Shown here: piece by piece, positions 1 to 7,700 of the stretch
How the letters are laid out: each line of letters opens with the position of its first letter
Position numbering within the stretch: the stretch's first letter is position 1
Source: Porticoccus sp.
GTDB taxonomy: Bacteria > Pseudomonadota > Gammaproteobacteria > Pseudomonadales > Porticoccaceae
Direction: 5' to 3'
NCBI GenBank assembly: GCA_011049795.1
Contig: DRHD01000119.1
Coordinates: forward strand, 1 to 11,826
DNA: 11,826 bases
Notes under the pieces: model-generated
What the model was told of the DNA's origin: nothing
Databases searched by the model: none
The model's input: the letters and a program-made list of their open reading frames with translations, nothing else
Made by a program: the position numbers and the translations under genes

Positions 1-22
1 CTACATAGACCTCGCTACATAG
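1..22. repeat. Two 8-bp direct repeats at the window edge
   Basis: CTACATAG occurs at 1-8 and again at 15-22, a 14-base period, just upstream of lipA. The window begins exactly at the first copy, so a longer array could continue to the left. Two 8-mers alone may be chance. No Shine-Dalgarno sequence is visible between this repeat and the lipA ATG. Confidence 0.35.
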
Positions 23-35
23 CAGATACAAATAC

Positions 36-1016
36 ATGACAGACTTCAATACCACTCCTCCCAAGCGGACTCGCCGTATCAAGCAGGGTGAGAAACTGCG
101 TAGTGCCGACAAGGTGGAGCGCATCCCGGTAAAAGTGATTCCAACGAAGGAGATTCAGCGCAAGCCTGATTGGATGAGAATTCGTATCTCATCCTCACCG
201 AAAGTTCAGGAAATCAAAGATATTCTGCGTAGGAATAAGTTGTCTACCGTCTGTGAAGAAGCGGCTTGCCCCAATCTCAGTGAGTGTTTTAGTCACGGCA
301 CCGCGACTTTTATGATCATGGGTGAAATTTGTACCCGTCGTTGCCCCTTCTGCGACGTCGGTCATGGAAAGCCAAACCCATTGAATTCAGGCGAGCCCAA
401 AAGCTTGGCGCAGGCTATTCACGAAATGCAGTTGCGTTATGTTGTGATCACTTCAGTGGATCGTGATGATCTGCGTGATGGCGGTGCTCAGCACTTTGCT
501 GATTGTATCCGTGAATCCAAGCTTCTCAGCCCCAATCTACAAGTCGAAGTTCTGGTGCCAGATTTTCGTGGTCGCATGGAACCCGCACTGAATATTCTTA
601 CTGAAACACCTCCTGATGTGTTTAACCACAATATGGAAACCATTCCTCGTTTGTATCGTGAGGCCCGCCCTGGTGCCAATTACCAGTGGTCACTCACATT
701 GTTGCAGGAGTACAAGCGCCGCAACCCTAATGTGCCGACCAAGTCTGGTTTGATGGTGGGACTGGGTGAAACCAAAGATGAGCTACTGCGAACCCTTGAT
801 GACCTCCGTGAGCACGATGTGGATATGATTACGGTAGGGCAATATCTTCAGCCCTCCAAAAACCATCTGTCGGTAGATCGTTTTGTGCACCCCGATGAAT
901 TTGCCGAGTATGCTGAGTACGGTCACAGTATCGGATTTACTCAGGTGGCTTCCGGGCCATTGGTGCGATCCTCTTATCATGCGGATAAGCAGGCCATGGG
1001 TGAAGAAGTGAAATAA
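36..1016 (+). CDS. lipA: Lipoyl synthase LipA
   Basis: LipA is a cytosolic radical-SAM enzyme that inserts two sulfurs into the octanoyl chain carried on lipoyl domains (pyruvate and 2-oxoglutarate dehydrogenases, glycine cleavage H protein), the last step of lipoate synthesis. The 326 residues match the family length. Visible are the auxiliary-cluster cysteines C73, C78 and C84 ([12 protein letters not shown]), the radical-SAM cluster C99-C103-C106 (CTRRCPFC), and the C-terminal RSSYHA motif at 311-316 that carries the serine ligand of the auxiliary cluster. Other family blocks include [16 protein letters not shown] near 136-151 and GLMVGLGET near 238-246. The ATG at 36 gives the usual basic N-terminal extension but has no clear Shine-Dalgarno sequence. 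lipB, the usual upstream partner, would lie outside the window. The next gene starts 91 bases downstream, after a repeat-filled spacer. Identification is very secure. Confidence 0.98.
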   Translation: MTDFNTTPPKRTRRIKQGEKLRSADKVERIPVKVIPTKEIQRKPDWMRIRISSSPKVQEIKDILRRNKLSTVCEEAACPNLSECFSHGTATFMIMGEICTRRCPFCDVGHGKPNPLNSGEPKSLAQAIHEMQLRYVVITSVDRDDLRDGGAQHFADCIRESKLLSPNLQVEVLVPDFRGRMEPALNILTETPPDVFNHNMETIPRLYREARPGANYQWSLTLLQEYKRRNPNVPTKSGLMVGLGETKDELLRTLDDLREHDVDMITVGQYLQPSKNHLSVDRFVHPDEFAEYAEYGHSIGFTQVASGPLVRSSYHADKQAMGEEVK

Positions 1017-1032
1017 AGAAGTAAAGTATTAA

Positions 1033-1102
1033 GGGGTGCCTACTGGGGCTGCTTATCGGGACTGCTTAATGGGGCTACTTACTGGGACTATTTCCTGAGA
1101 CT
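1033..1102. repeat. Imperfect 13-bp tandem repeat in the lipA-ABC spacer
   Basis: The 91-base spacer between lipA and the ABC gene is mostly about five head-to-tail units of roughly GGGRCTRCTTAYT: 1033-1044 (12 bp), 1045-1057, 1058-1070, 1071-1083 and 1084-1096, with a decayed sixth starting at 1097. Each unit begins with GGG or GGGG followed by a CT-containing core. The repeat stops at the in-frame TAA (1102-1104) just before the ABC start. The spacing is regular and the units are direct, not inverted, so this is not a terminator or CRISPR. Function is unknown; replication slippage would explain its origin. Confidence 0.75.
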
Positions 1103-1107
1103 AAAGA

Positions 1108-1920
1108 ATGCAAGGTACCAAGTTTTCTACCCAGCCTCATATTAGGCTTCTTGATATTCACAATGCGACTGTTTATCGCGAGACTAAAAAAGTATTTGAT
1201 GGATTTTCTCTCTCGGTAGAGCAGGGGCAAAGTACCGCTATTATTGGTCCTAACGGTGCGGGTAAAAGCACCCTGCTGAAGTTGTTGTCCCGCGAACTGT
1301 ATCCGGTGGTGCAGGATGATTCTTATGTGAGAATACTGGGTCAGGATCGTCCAATACTCTGGGAGCTGCGGGAAAAAATAGGGCTGGTATCCGCTGATTT
1401 ACAACAGGGGTTTGTTCCTGAGGTCAGTGGTTTGGGCGTAGTGGTTTCGGGGCTTCACAACTCTATTGGGTTATTTCACTACCAGGATGTCACCGAGCCA
1501 CAGCTGGTCCGTGGGCGAGAGGTTCTTGAGGATCTGGGTATCGAGGATCTGGCTAATCGTCGCTACCGCCAGATGTCTACCGGCCAGCAGCGCCGTTGTC
1601 TGTTGGGACGAGCACTGATTCACAATCCAGATCACTTGATTCTCGACGAGCCCACCAGTGGCCTCGACTTGAATGCGACCTATCACTACCTGGGCACGAT
1701 TCGCCAGTTGTTACAGCAGGGAAAAACCATTTTGCTGGCAACCCATCATATTCACGAAATTCCCCCTGAAATTCAGCGGGTGGTATTTATGGATGGAGGA
1801 TGTGTAGTGGCTGATGGCCACAAGGAAGAATTACTCACCGATCAATGGATGTCACTGCTATTTGATATGCCCCTGAGGGTCACCACCTCCAATGGTTTCT
1901 ATCAGGTCTTGCCAGCGTAA
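1108..1920 (+). CDS. Orphan ABC-type ATPase (single nucleotide-binding domain)
   Basis: This is a 270-residue ATP-binding cassette protein with one complete ATPase domain: Walker A at 47-55 (GPNGAGKST), a Q-loop region near 96-100 (ADLQQ), a signature at 156-160, Walker B at 177-182 (LILDEP) followed by the D-loop SGLD, and the switch histidine H213 (ATHH). The signature reads MSTGQ instead of LSGGQ. No membrane segment is visible and no permease or binding protein lies nearby, so either the partner is encoded elsewhere or the protein has a non-transport role. Similar single-domain proteins are often labelled ModF- or YlmA-like molybdate or iron ATPases, but nothing here shows the substrate. 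The start is fixed by an in-frame TAA at 1102-1104; the ribosome-binding site is weak (GAG about eight bases upstream). The FKBP gene follows after 49 bases. Confidence 0.9.
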   Translation: MQGTKFSTQPHIRLLDIHNATVYRETKKVFDGFSLSVEQGQSTAIIGPNGAGKSTLLKLLSRELYPVVQDDSYVRILGQDRPILWELREKIGLVSADLQQGFVPEVSGLGVVVSGLHNSIGLFHYQDVTEPQLVRGREVLEDLGIEDLANRRYRQMSTGQQRRCLLGRALIHNPDHLILDEPTSGLDLNATYHYLGTIRQLLQQGKTILLATHHIHEIPPEIQRVVFMDGGCVVADGHKEELLTDQWMSLLFDMPLRVTTSNGFYQVLPA

Positions 1921-1937
1921 AGCTGGCATACCATAAT
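1909..1937 (+). promoter_or_regulatory. Predicted sigma70 promoter for the first FKBP gene
   Basis: A -35 element TTGCCA (1909-1914, five of six to consensus) and a -10 element CATAAT (1932-1937, five of six) are separated by exactly 17 bases. Transcription would begin near 1944, giving a leader of about 26 bases to the ATG at 1970 with AGGA at 1955-1958 as ribosome-binding site. The -35 overlaps the last codons of the ABC gene. A perfect 6-bp hairpin (GCCAGC/GCTGGC, 1911-1927) lies across the -35 and spacer and could be a protein-binding dyad. Confidence 0.5.
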
Positions 1938-1969
1938 TCGCCTTTTTCCCGACTAGGATTTGATCAGCA

Positions 1970-2452
1970 ATGAAAATCGAAAAAAATAGCGTGGTTACCT
2001 TTCACTACCAAATGTGCGACGAGCACGGCGAGGAACTGGAAAGTACCAAAGGTAACGACCCGGCGGTTTTCATGCACAGTAATATGCAGATGATTCCCAG
2101 TCTGGAACTATCAATGGTCAGTAAGGAGCCAGGAGATACCTACAGTATTACTCTGCCTCCAGAGCTTGCCTATGGGATTCTCCGCGAAAAAAGTGATATT
2201 AGAGTGCCCTCCAAGCATGTGCTGACTGAAGGTAAGCTGGAACCAGGTATGACGGTTTCCATTCAAACGAAAGAGGGTGTTCGCCCAGTTAAGCTTCTCA
2301 AAGTGGGTAAGTTCAATGTGGATATCGACACGAATCACCCGTTGGCGGGAAAAACACTGACATTTGATATTGAAATTATCGATGTACGCAAAGCCACATC
2401 AGAAGAACTAAGCCATGGACATGCTCATGGTGTAGGCGGGCATCAGCACTAA
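1970..2452 (+). CDS. SlyD-like FKBP-type peptidyl-prolyl cis-trans isomerase, copy 1
   Basis: FKBP-family prolyl isomerase and chaperone of the SlyD type, cytosolic because no signal peptide is present. The 160 residues hold the FKBP fold split by an insert-in-flap region (roughly 73-125), the conserved block ending at DTNHPLAGK (120-128) and the FDIEIIDVR strand, then a short histidine tail at 149-160 (five His), much shorter than the metal-binding tail of E. coli SlyD. Tyr68 in AYG, a pocket residue of the family, is kept. The GLE motif after the flap is changed: Ser44 replaces the glycine (IPSLE). It is about 56% identical to the paralogue at 7856 when counted without gaps (89 of 160). The stop codon interlocks with that of the convergent porin gene. 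It probably has its own promoter at the end of the ABC gene. Family is secure; exact SlyD function is inferred. Confidence 0.92.
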   Translation: MKIEKNSVVTFHYQMCDEHGEELESTKGNDPAVFMHSNMQMIPSLELSMVSKEPGDTYSITLPPELAYGILREKSDIRVPSKHVLTEGKLEPGMTVSIQTKEGVRPVKLLKVGKFNVDIDTNHPLAGKTLTFDIEIIDVRKATSEELSHGHAHGVGGHQH

Positions 2453-3636
2453 TAAAACTGCAGCATAAGACCCAGGGTAACTGTGTCGGTATCTTTACCG
2501 GCATAACCACTGGCGTTGGCATCACCGCTGGTATAATTTAAGTTTACACTGGCCTTGTTACCCGAAATCACATAATTCATACCCCATTCTGTAGTATCGC
2601 TGCTCGTCGCATCGTTGGGGTTATTTTTTGTGTAACGAACGTAGGGTTGAACCTTTCCTGGTCCAATGGCACCGGGAAATAGGTAGCCTGCCGTTGCGTA
2701 GTGAGTATCACCATCAAACAGACAAAAGCAATCATGGTCGCTGGGCGGGGGTGGTGATACTGGTGTGAAACCTGCCTCAATTTCTTTGTATCCGCTCTCA
2801 AAGGTCACCACCCCGTTATTTGACAGCACTGTTTCAGAAAAGACGTCAAAGGCATAGCCAAAAAAATCACCGGATTCAGCTTTGCTGCCTGTGCCGTCAG
2901 ACTGAGATTGCAATGTCACGGCGGCCGTTAAAATATTCCCCTGGGTGCCATAATAGGTGGCGCTGGTGTAGTAACCTGGGTTGGACTCTACATTCAGAAA
3001 GCTATAGGCCAGTCGCCCGGCAAAGAGTAGATGATCTGAATCATTACCATAGTCATCCTCTAGCCCTTCAAACGCCCCGAGTAAATACTGAAATTTCCCT
3101 GAGGTGCCCCACAGCACAGCACCTTCGCTACGCCCTAGCTGCCCGGCGGGGCCATCATAATCTGCGGAAAACAAGGGCTGGCGGTATTGATTCCAGCTCA
3201 TGCCTGTATAGGGGCCGTTTAGGCCTGGCCGATCAGAGGGCACAAGGGTTCGACCTACCCAGAGATTAACTGCGGGATTGAATTCGAAGCGAAGGAGGGC
3301 ATCAATCGTCATCATGGAGTCGCCTTCATACTTCTCGGTATTGATATTAAATTTGAAGTATTTGTGGAGCTGGCCTGAGATATAGAAGCGATAGCTGTTA
3401 ATGGAAAACTCAGAGCCGTCGTCGGTATCACTATTTCGTGTTGCCATTTGCAACCGAAGCCCACTGCCTATCGTTAACCACGTGGTGTCATTATGCTCAA
3501 GTTTGAGACCGTTCTGGGGTAGGTCTGCCATTGAGGGTGTTGTGAGGAAGACTGAACATAGAACCAGTGTTTGGACTAAATAGGTCGCCAGAAATTTTAG
3601 TGATAATGGCCGCTGACTAATACCTATTGTATTCAT
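2449..3636 (-). CDS. Outer-membrane porin, OprP/OprO-like
   Basis: This 395-residue protein looks like a beta-barrel porin. Residues 1-37 are a signal peptide (hydrophobic stretch at about 14-32, probable cleavage after SMA). The mature part alternates short amphipathic strands rich in Tyr, Phe and Gly, and the chain ends in Gln-Phe-Tyr, the aromatic terminus used in barrel assembly. Overall style (a SYRFYISGQL segment at 81-90 followed by repeated strand-turn-strand units) recalls phosphate-selective porin O/P relatives, but the solute cannot be read from sequence. Odd features are a PPPP run at 295-298 followed by Cys303 and Cys305, in what is likely a surface loop. The ATG at 3636 has a good ribosome-binding site (AAGGA about seven bases away). 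It lies downstream of rlmA on the same strand with 129 bases between them, and its stop overlaps that of the convergent FKBP gene. Confidence 0.8.
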   Translation of the reverse strand: MNTIGISQRPLSLKFLATYLVQTLVLCSVFLTTPSMADLPQNGLKLEHNDTTWLTIGSGLRLQMATRNSDTDDGSEFSINSYRFYISGQLHKYFKFNINTEKYEGDSMMTIDALLRFEFNPAVNLWVGRTLVPSDRPGLNGPYTGMSWNQYRQPLFSADYDGPAGQLGRSEGAVLWGTSGKFQYLLGAFEGLEDDYGNDSDHLLFAGRLAYSFLNVESNPGYYTSATYYGTQGNILTAAVTLQSQSDGTGSKAESGDFFGYAFDVFSETVLSNNGVVTFESGYKEIEAGFTPVSPPPPSDHDCFCLFDGDTHYATAGYLFPGAIGPGKVQPYVRYTKNNPNDATSSDTTEWGMNYVISGNKASVNLNYTSGDANASGYAGKDTDTVTLGLMLQFY

Positions 3637-3699
3637 CCTGTATCCTTAAAATTTGGTATGGAGAGTCTTTTTGTGGCGAGTCTTTTATTGTTGGACGCC

Positions 3700-3728
3700 A
3701 GTATATAGAGGCTACTTCGTAGATAAAA
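3700..3728 (-). promoter_or_regulatory. Possible promoter for the porin gene
   Basis: On the minus strand TATACT (3705-3700) resembles a -10 element, with a poor -35 (TTTTAT or TTTATC at about 3728-3722). Transcription would start near 3693, leaving a leader of about 57 bases. The same 129-base spacer also holds a 7-bp tandem duplication CGTAGGC (3734-3747), two copies of AAAAGACTC, and a perfect 6-bp dyad GTAACA-TAT-TGTTAC (3755-3769) overlapping the rlmA stop codon. None of these is a recognised operator. Confidence 0.25.
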
Positions 3729-3765
3729 GTAATCGTAGGCCGTAGGCTCCACGGGTAACATATTG

Positions 3766-4692
3766 TTACTGCTTTATTTTTGCTTGACCCCATACGTCAT
3801 GGTTAACCGGGGTTTGTTTCGGCGCTTGTTTAGGGGGTTGTTTAATAGGGGTATAAACTCTGATCACAAAATCTACTTCCGTGCTCAGGCTTTCCGCTTC
3901 ATGGAGCTTGGCTTTGGCTGCACGATCACCCTTCCAATAAAAAGGCGTCATTGATAGCAGCTGCTTGACGGCACTATTGCCCTGAATCTCCAGTTGGTAG
4001 CTCACCTGTTGTTCGTCGAGGAGATCAAAACCTTTTGGTTGATCGGGTGGTGTATGTTCTTGAGCTTCTTTATAAAGTAAGCCCTTCAGTGAAAACAAAT
4101 GCCGTGGTCCCGGTGAGACAACCACTAGAACCCCTTCAGGTCTTAGAACACGTCTCACTTCCTCGTTATCGCCTGGGGCAAATACCCGTAGTAGTACATC
4201 CACGGAGGTGGGTAAAACGGGAAGATTGAAACTGCTAGCCACGGCAAAGCTACTCTCTTTGAGCTGGCGGCTGGCAAGTTTTGTGGCATCGCGGGAAATA
4301 TCAATACCAAATAACAGAAGATCACTCCGTTGCTCAAACAGTTGTTGCAGGTAATAACCTTCACCACAGCCACTATCCAGTGCACAGGCCCCGGAGTCGA
4401 GATGTTGGCTCAGTACGCTGGTGAGCTTATCCGCTAGGGGTTGATAATGGCCTGCGGACAAAAAAGCCCGTCGACTGGTGACCATTGTTTTGGTGTCGCC
4501 GGGGTCAGATGAATTTTTTTGATGGGCTAACAGTAGATTGGTATAACCCTCTTTTGCTCTATCGAAGCTATGATTATTCTCACAGCGCCATTCTTTTGCC
4601 GCCGATGATTGCCCGGTTTGTTCCTGTGGGGAAAGCAGCGGCAGCTGACAGACAGGGCAGGCCCAGATAGAGGTATGGCTTTTGGTGGTCAT
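3766..4692 (-). CDS. rlmA: 23S rRNA (guanine-N1)-methyltransferase RlmA
   Basis: RlmA methylates N1 of a guanine in helix 35 of 23S rRNA (G745 in E. coli) using S-adenosylmethionine. The protein shows the family's N-terminal zinc finger (C12, C15, C37, H41, the last two within CENNHSFD), the block AKEGYTNLL at 46-54, the SAM-binding motif DSGCGEG at 106-112, the acidic motif II residue D131 (GIDIS), the FAP motif at 171-173 and SPGPRHL at 193-199. It aligns with E. coli RlmA to about residue 282. Beyond that comes a tail of about 26 residues absent from E. coli, containing three tetrapeptide repeats KQPP, KQAP and KQTP (284-295). It is divergent from rapA and upstream of the porin gene. The start at 4692 sets the zinc finger at the expected distance, although the nearest purine-rich site (AGGA) is about 14 bases away. 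Confidence 0.95.
   Translation of the reverse strand: MTTKSHTSIWACPVCQLPLLSPQEQTGQSSAAKEWRCENNHSFDRAKEGYTNLLLAHQKNSSDPGDTKTMVTSRRAFLSAGHYQPLADKLTSVLSQHLDSGACALDSGCGEGYYLQQLFEQRSDLLLFGIDISRDATKLASRQLKESSFAVASSFNLPVLPTSVDVLLRVFAPGDNEEVRRVLRPEGVLVVVSPGPRHLFSLKGLLYKEAQEHTPPDQPKGFDLLDEQQVSYQLEIQGNSAVKQLLSMTPFYWKGDRAAKAKLHEAESLSTEVDFVIRVYTPIKQPPKQAPKQTPVNHDVWGQAKIKQ
3808..3843 (-). repeat. Three 12-bp tandem repeats in the 3' end of rlmA
   Basis: Read on the minus strand, three consecutive 12-bp units start with AAACAA and encode Lys-Gln-Pro-Pro, Lys-Gln-Ala-Pro and Lys-Gln-Thr-Pro. They lie in the C-terminal extension, outside the methyltransferase domain, and keep frame. The result is a positively charged, proline-rich and probably disordered tail. 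Confidence 0.8.
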
Positions 4693-4789
4693 AAGCTGTG
4701 GTTATCCTGACAATGCTAACTTTGGGTAGTTTATCCCCTGTGAACTCCCTAAAATACGCCCCGTTTTTAAGCATCTTGGAGAGCATCAA

Positions 4790-7700
4790 TTGGCAGCACC
4801 TGAATTCATTCCCGGCCAGCGTTGGATTAGTAATACAGAGCCGGAGCTTGGCCTGGGTATTGTGGTGGAATACGCCAATCGGCGGGTGACCCTGAGTTTT
4901 CCCGCCGCCAGTGAACAGCGTACCTATGCAGCGGGCAGTGCACCACTAAGTCGAGTGGAATATCCGGTGGGTGAGTGTATCACCAGTGCGGATGGCGAGC
5001 AGCTCAAGGTAACAGAACTCCAGGAGAGAGCCGGTTGCATCCTGTATATCGGTGAGAATGACAACGGTGATGCTGTAGAGCTGGAAGAGCTAGACCTCGA
5101 TAGCTTTGTTCGGTTTAGCAAACCCCAGGACCGCATGTTTGCTGGCCAGATTGAGAAAAGCAGCAGCTTTGAACTCCGGGTGGCAACACTGGAACATCGT
5201 CATAGCCATCAGCAATCCGATGCATTTGGGTTGCTCGGTGGTCGGGTGCAACTATTACCTCATCAGCTGTACATTGCCAATCAGGTAGGACAACGCCATG
5301 CACCCCGGGTGTTATTGGCCGATGAAGTGGGGCTGGGTAAAACCATTGAGGCAGGGTTGGTGTTACATCAGCAGCTGATTAGTGGACGCGCCAGCCGTGC
5401 ATTAATTGTGGTACCCGATAGCTTGGTGCATCAATGGCTGGTAGAAATGCTGCGCCGGTTTAATCTGCGGTTTACCATTTTGGATGAGGCGCGCTGTCTG
5501 GCTCTGGAAGAGGTCGATACGGATGATGATTTATTTGGCTTGGATGATCCTACGGATGACCTCAGGGATGAGCTTGTTGAAGATCAGTCTTTGGAAATAG
5601 ACAACCCATTTGAAACCTCTCAATTGGTATTGTGCAGCCTGTCATTTTTGACAGAGCATGTTGGGCGTCATATACAAGCCCTGGAAGCTCAGTGGGATTT
5701 AATGATTGTCGATGAGGCGCACCACCTAACCTGGAGTGAACAGAAGGTTAGCCCTGAATATGCGTGTATTGAAGCCTTGGCTCAGAAAATCCCTGGGTTG
5801 CTGTTGCTCACGGCAACGCCTGAACAGCTGGGTGTTGAAGGTCATTTTGCCCGGTTGCGATTACTGGATCCAGACCGCTATTTCGACTTGCAGAAATTCA
5901 GTGAAGAAGAAGCGTGCTACCGCCCGGTAAGTGATCTGGTTCAACAATTATTGGCGGATGATGTGACCGTGCAGCTACAAGATAATCCTGAGCTGAAAAA
6001 ACAGCTGACAGAATATCTGGGTGATAAAACAGCAACAGAGCTAACATCAAGCCCTGAAACAGGGAGTGATCAGCAGGGAATTGGCCAGAAAGGAGTTCAG
6101 CAGGGCATCGATGATGCTATCGACAGCCTGCTTGACCGTCATGGTACAGGCCGAGTGCTGTTCCGTAATACCCGAGAAACAGTGGAAGGTTTCCGTGAGC
6201 GGCACCTTAACGCCCACCCATTGGAAGCGCCGGCGCAGTTTGTTGAAGCCAGCTCCAGCGCTACGTTAGAAGAATTACTGCATCCTGAATTATTGCTCTC
6301 TCACTCAGTGTTGGGGGATGAGCTGTGGACGATCTCCGATCCCAGAGTGGCCTGGTTGGTAGAGTGGTTGGCAGAAAATCGCGATGAAAAGGTACTGGTG
6401 ATTTGTGCTCGTGCCAGTACGGCTCAAACTCTGGAAGAGTATTTGCGGCTGCGTAAAGGTGTTCAATCTGCTGTATTCCACGAAGGGTTGGGGTTAGTGG
6501 CGCGAGACCGTGCTGCGGCTTATTTTGCGGATGAAGATGAGCGTGCTCAGGTATTGGTCTGTTCTGAAATTGGCAGTGAAGGACGCAACTTCCAGTTTGC
6601 CCGCCATCTCGTACTGTTTGATTTACCCTTAAATCCAGATTTGCTGGAGCAGCGGATTGGCCGGTTGGACCGTATTGGCCAGCGCCATGATGTACAAATT
6701 CATGTGCCGTACTATGCTGCCGATCCTTCGAGTGAAGGAAAGCAGAATGCACAGGAAGTTCTGTTGAACTGGTATCACCATGGGCTCAATGCTTTTGAGC
6801 GAGTCTGTCCTATTGGGCAGGCAATGTATCAACAGTTTGAAGAATCCTTGCGCCACTGCCTAACGGCGGGTTGTGAGGATGAGATGGAGCTACTGATTGG
6901 ACAAACACATCTGGCCACAGAGAATACGCTTAAAAAGTTACATGAAGGCCGAGACCGCCTACTTGAACTGAATTCCTGTAATACTCGTCGGGCAGATGAC
7001 ATAGTTGATGCGCTATTAGCTGCAACACAGATGAGGGAATTGGCGGAATATATGGATCGTCTGTTTGATCAGTTTGGAGTTGAGCAAGAATTTCACAGTG
7101 CTGACAGTATTGTGTTGCACCCTGGTGACCATATGGTTTGTGACAGCTTTCCGGGCTTGCCCAGTGATGGCATGACAGGCACTTATCACAGAACCAAGGC
7201 GCTCAGTCGCGAAGATATGCAGTTCCTGACATGGGAGCACCCCATGGTCAGTGGTGCCATTGATATGGTGCTGGAAGGTGATTTTGGCAATACCGCGCTT
7301 TGTACCATCAAACTGCCACCGTTGAAGCCCGGAACATTGCTCTTGGAAACGATCTACACAGTGCACTGCCCGGCCCCAAAGCACCTGCAATTGCACCGTT
7401 ACCTGCATCAGCCAATGGTACGTATTGTGGTCGACATCAAGAATAACAACCTGAGTAAGGTGCTAACTTTTGAGCGGCTCAGCAGTTTGGCAAAATCTGT
7501 CAAAGGGCGCACTGGCGTCGATATAGTGCGCCATGCCCGGCCTGAAATAACCCAGATGATTGCGCAAACTGACAAGATCTCAGGGGCACAGCAGGAAGAG
7601 ATTATTTCAGCCGCCATGACACAAATGACTCATGAGCAACAGGTCGAACTTAGTCGCCTCACCGCATTGGCAGAAGTGAATCCAAATATCCGCCAAGATG

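Noticed and set aside
1033..1102. CRISPR array
   Set aside because: Units are 13 bp, imperfect and directly adjacent with no spacers, and no cas gene is present.
1911..1927. Hairpin at the end of the ABC gene as an intrinsic terminator
   Set aside because: The stem is perfect (6 bp), but the next T run (1942-1946) begins 15 bases downstream. The sequence is better explained as part of a promoter region.
2820..3269. A 149-codon open frame opposite the porin gene
   Set aside because: The product looks like random Arg/His/Ser-rich translation. The opposite strand gives a protein with a signal peptide, barrel-like strands and an aromatic C-terminus.
4693..4789. Promoters in the rlmA-rapA divergent spacer
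   Set aside because: TAAAAT at 4750-4755 resembles a -10 for rapA, but no matching -35 was found, and nothing convincing is seen for rlmA, so I did not annotate them.
6261..6752. A long open frame (163 codons) antisense to rapA
   Set aside because: It lies wholly inside the conserved helicase motifs of RapA, its product has no recognisable domain, and codon composition of the sense strand explains it.
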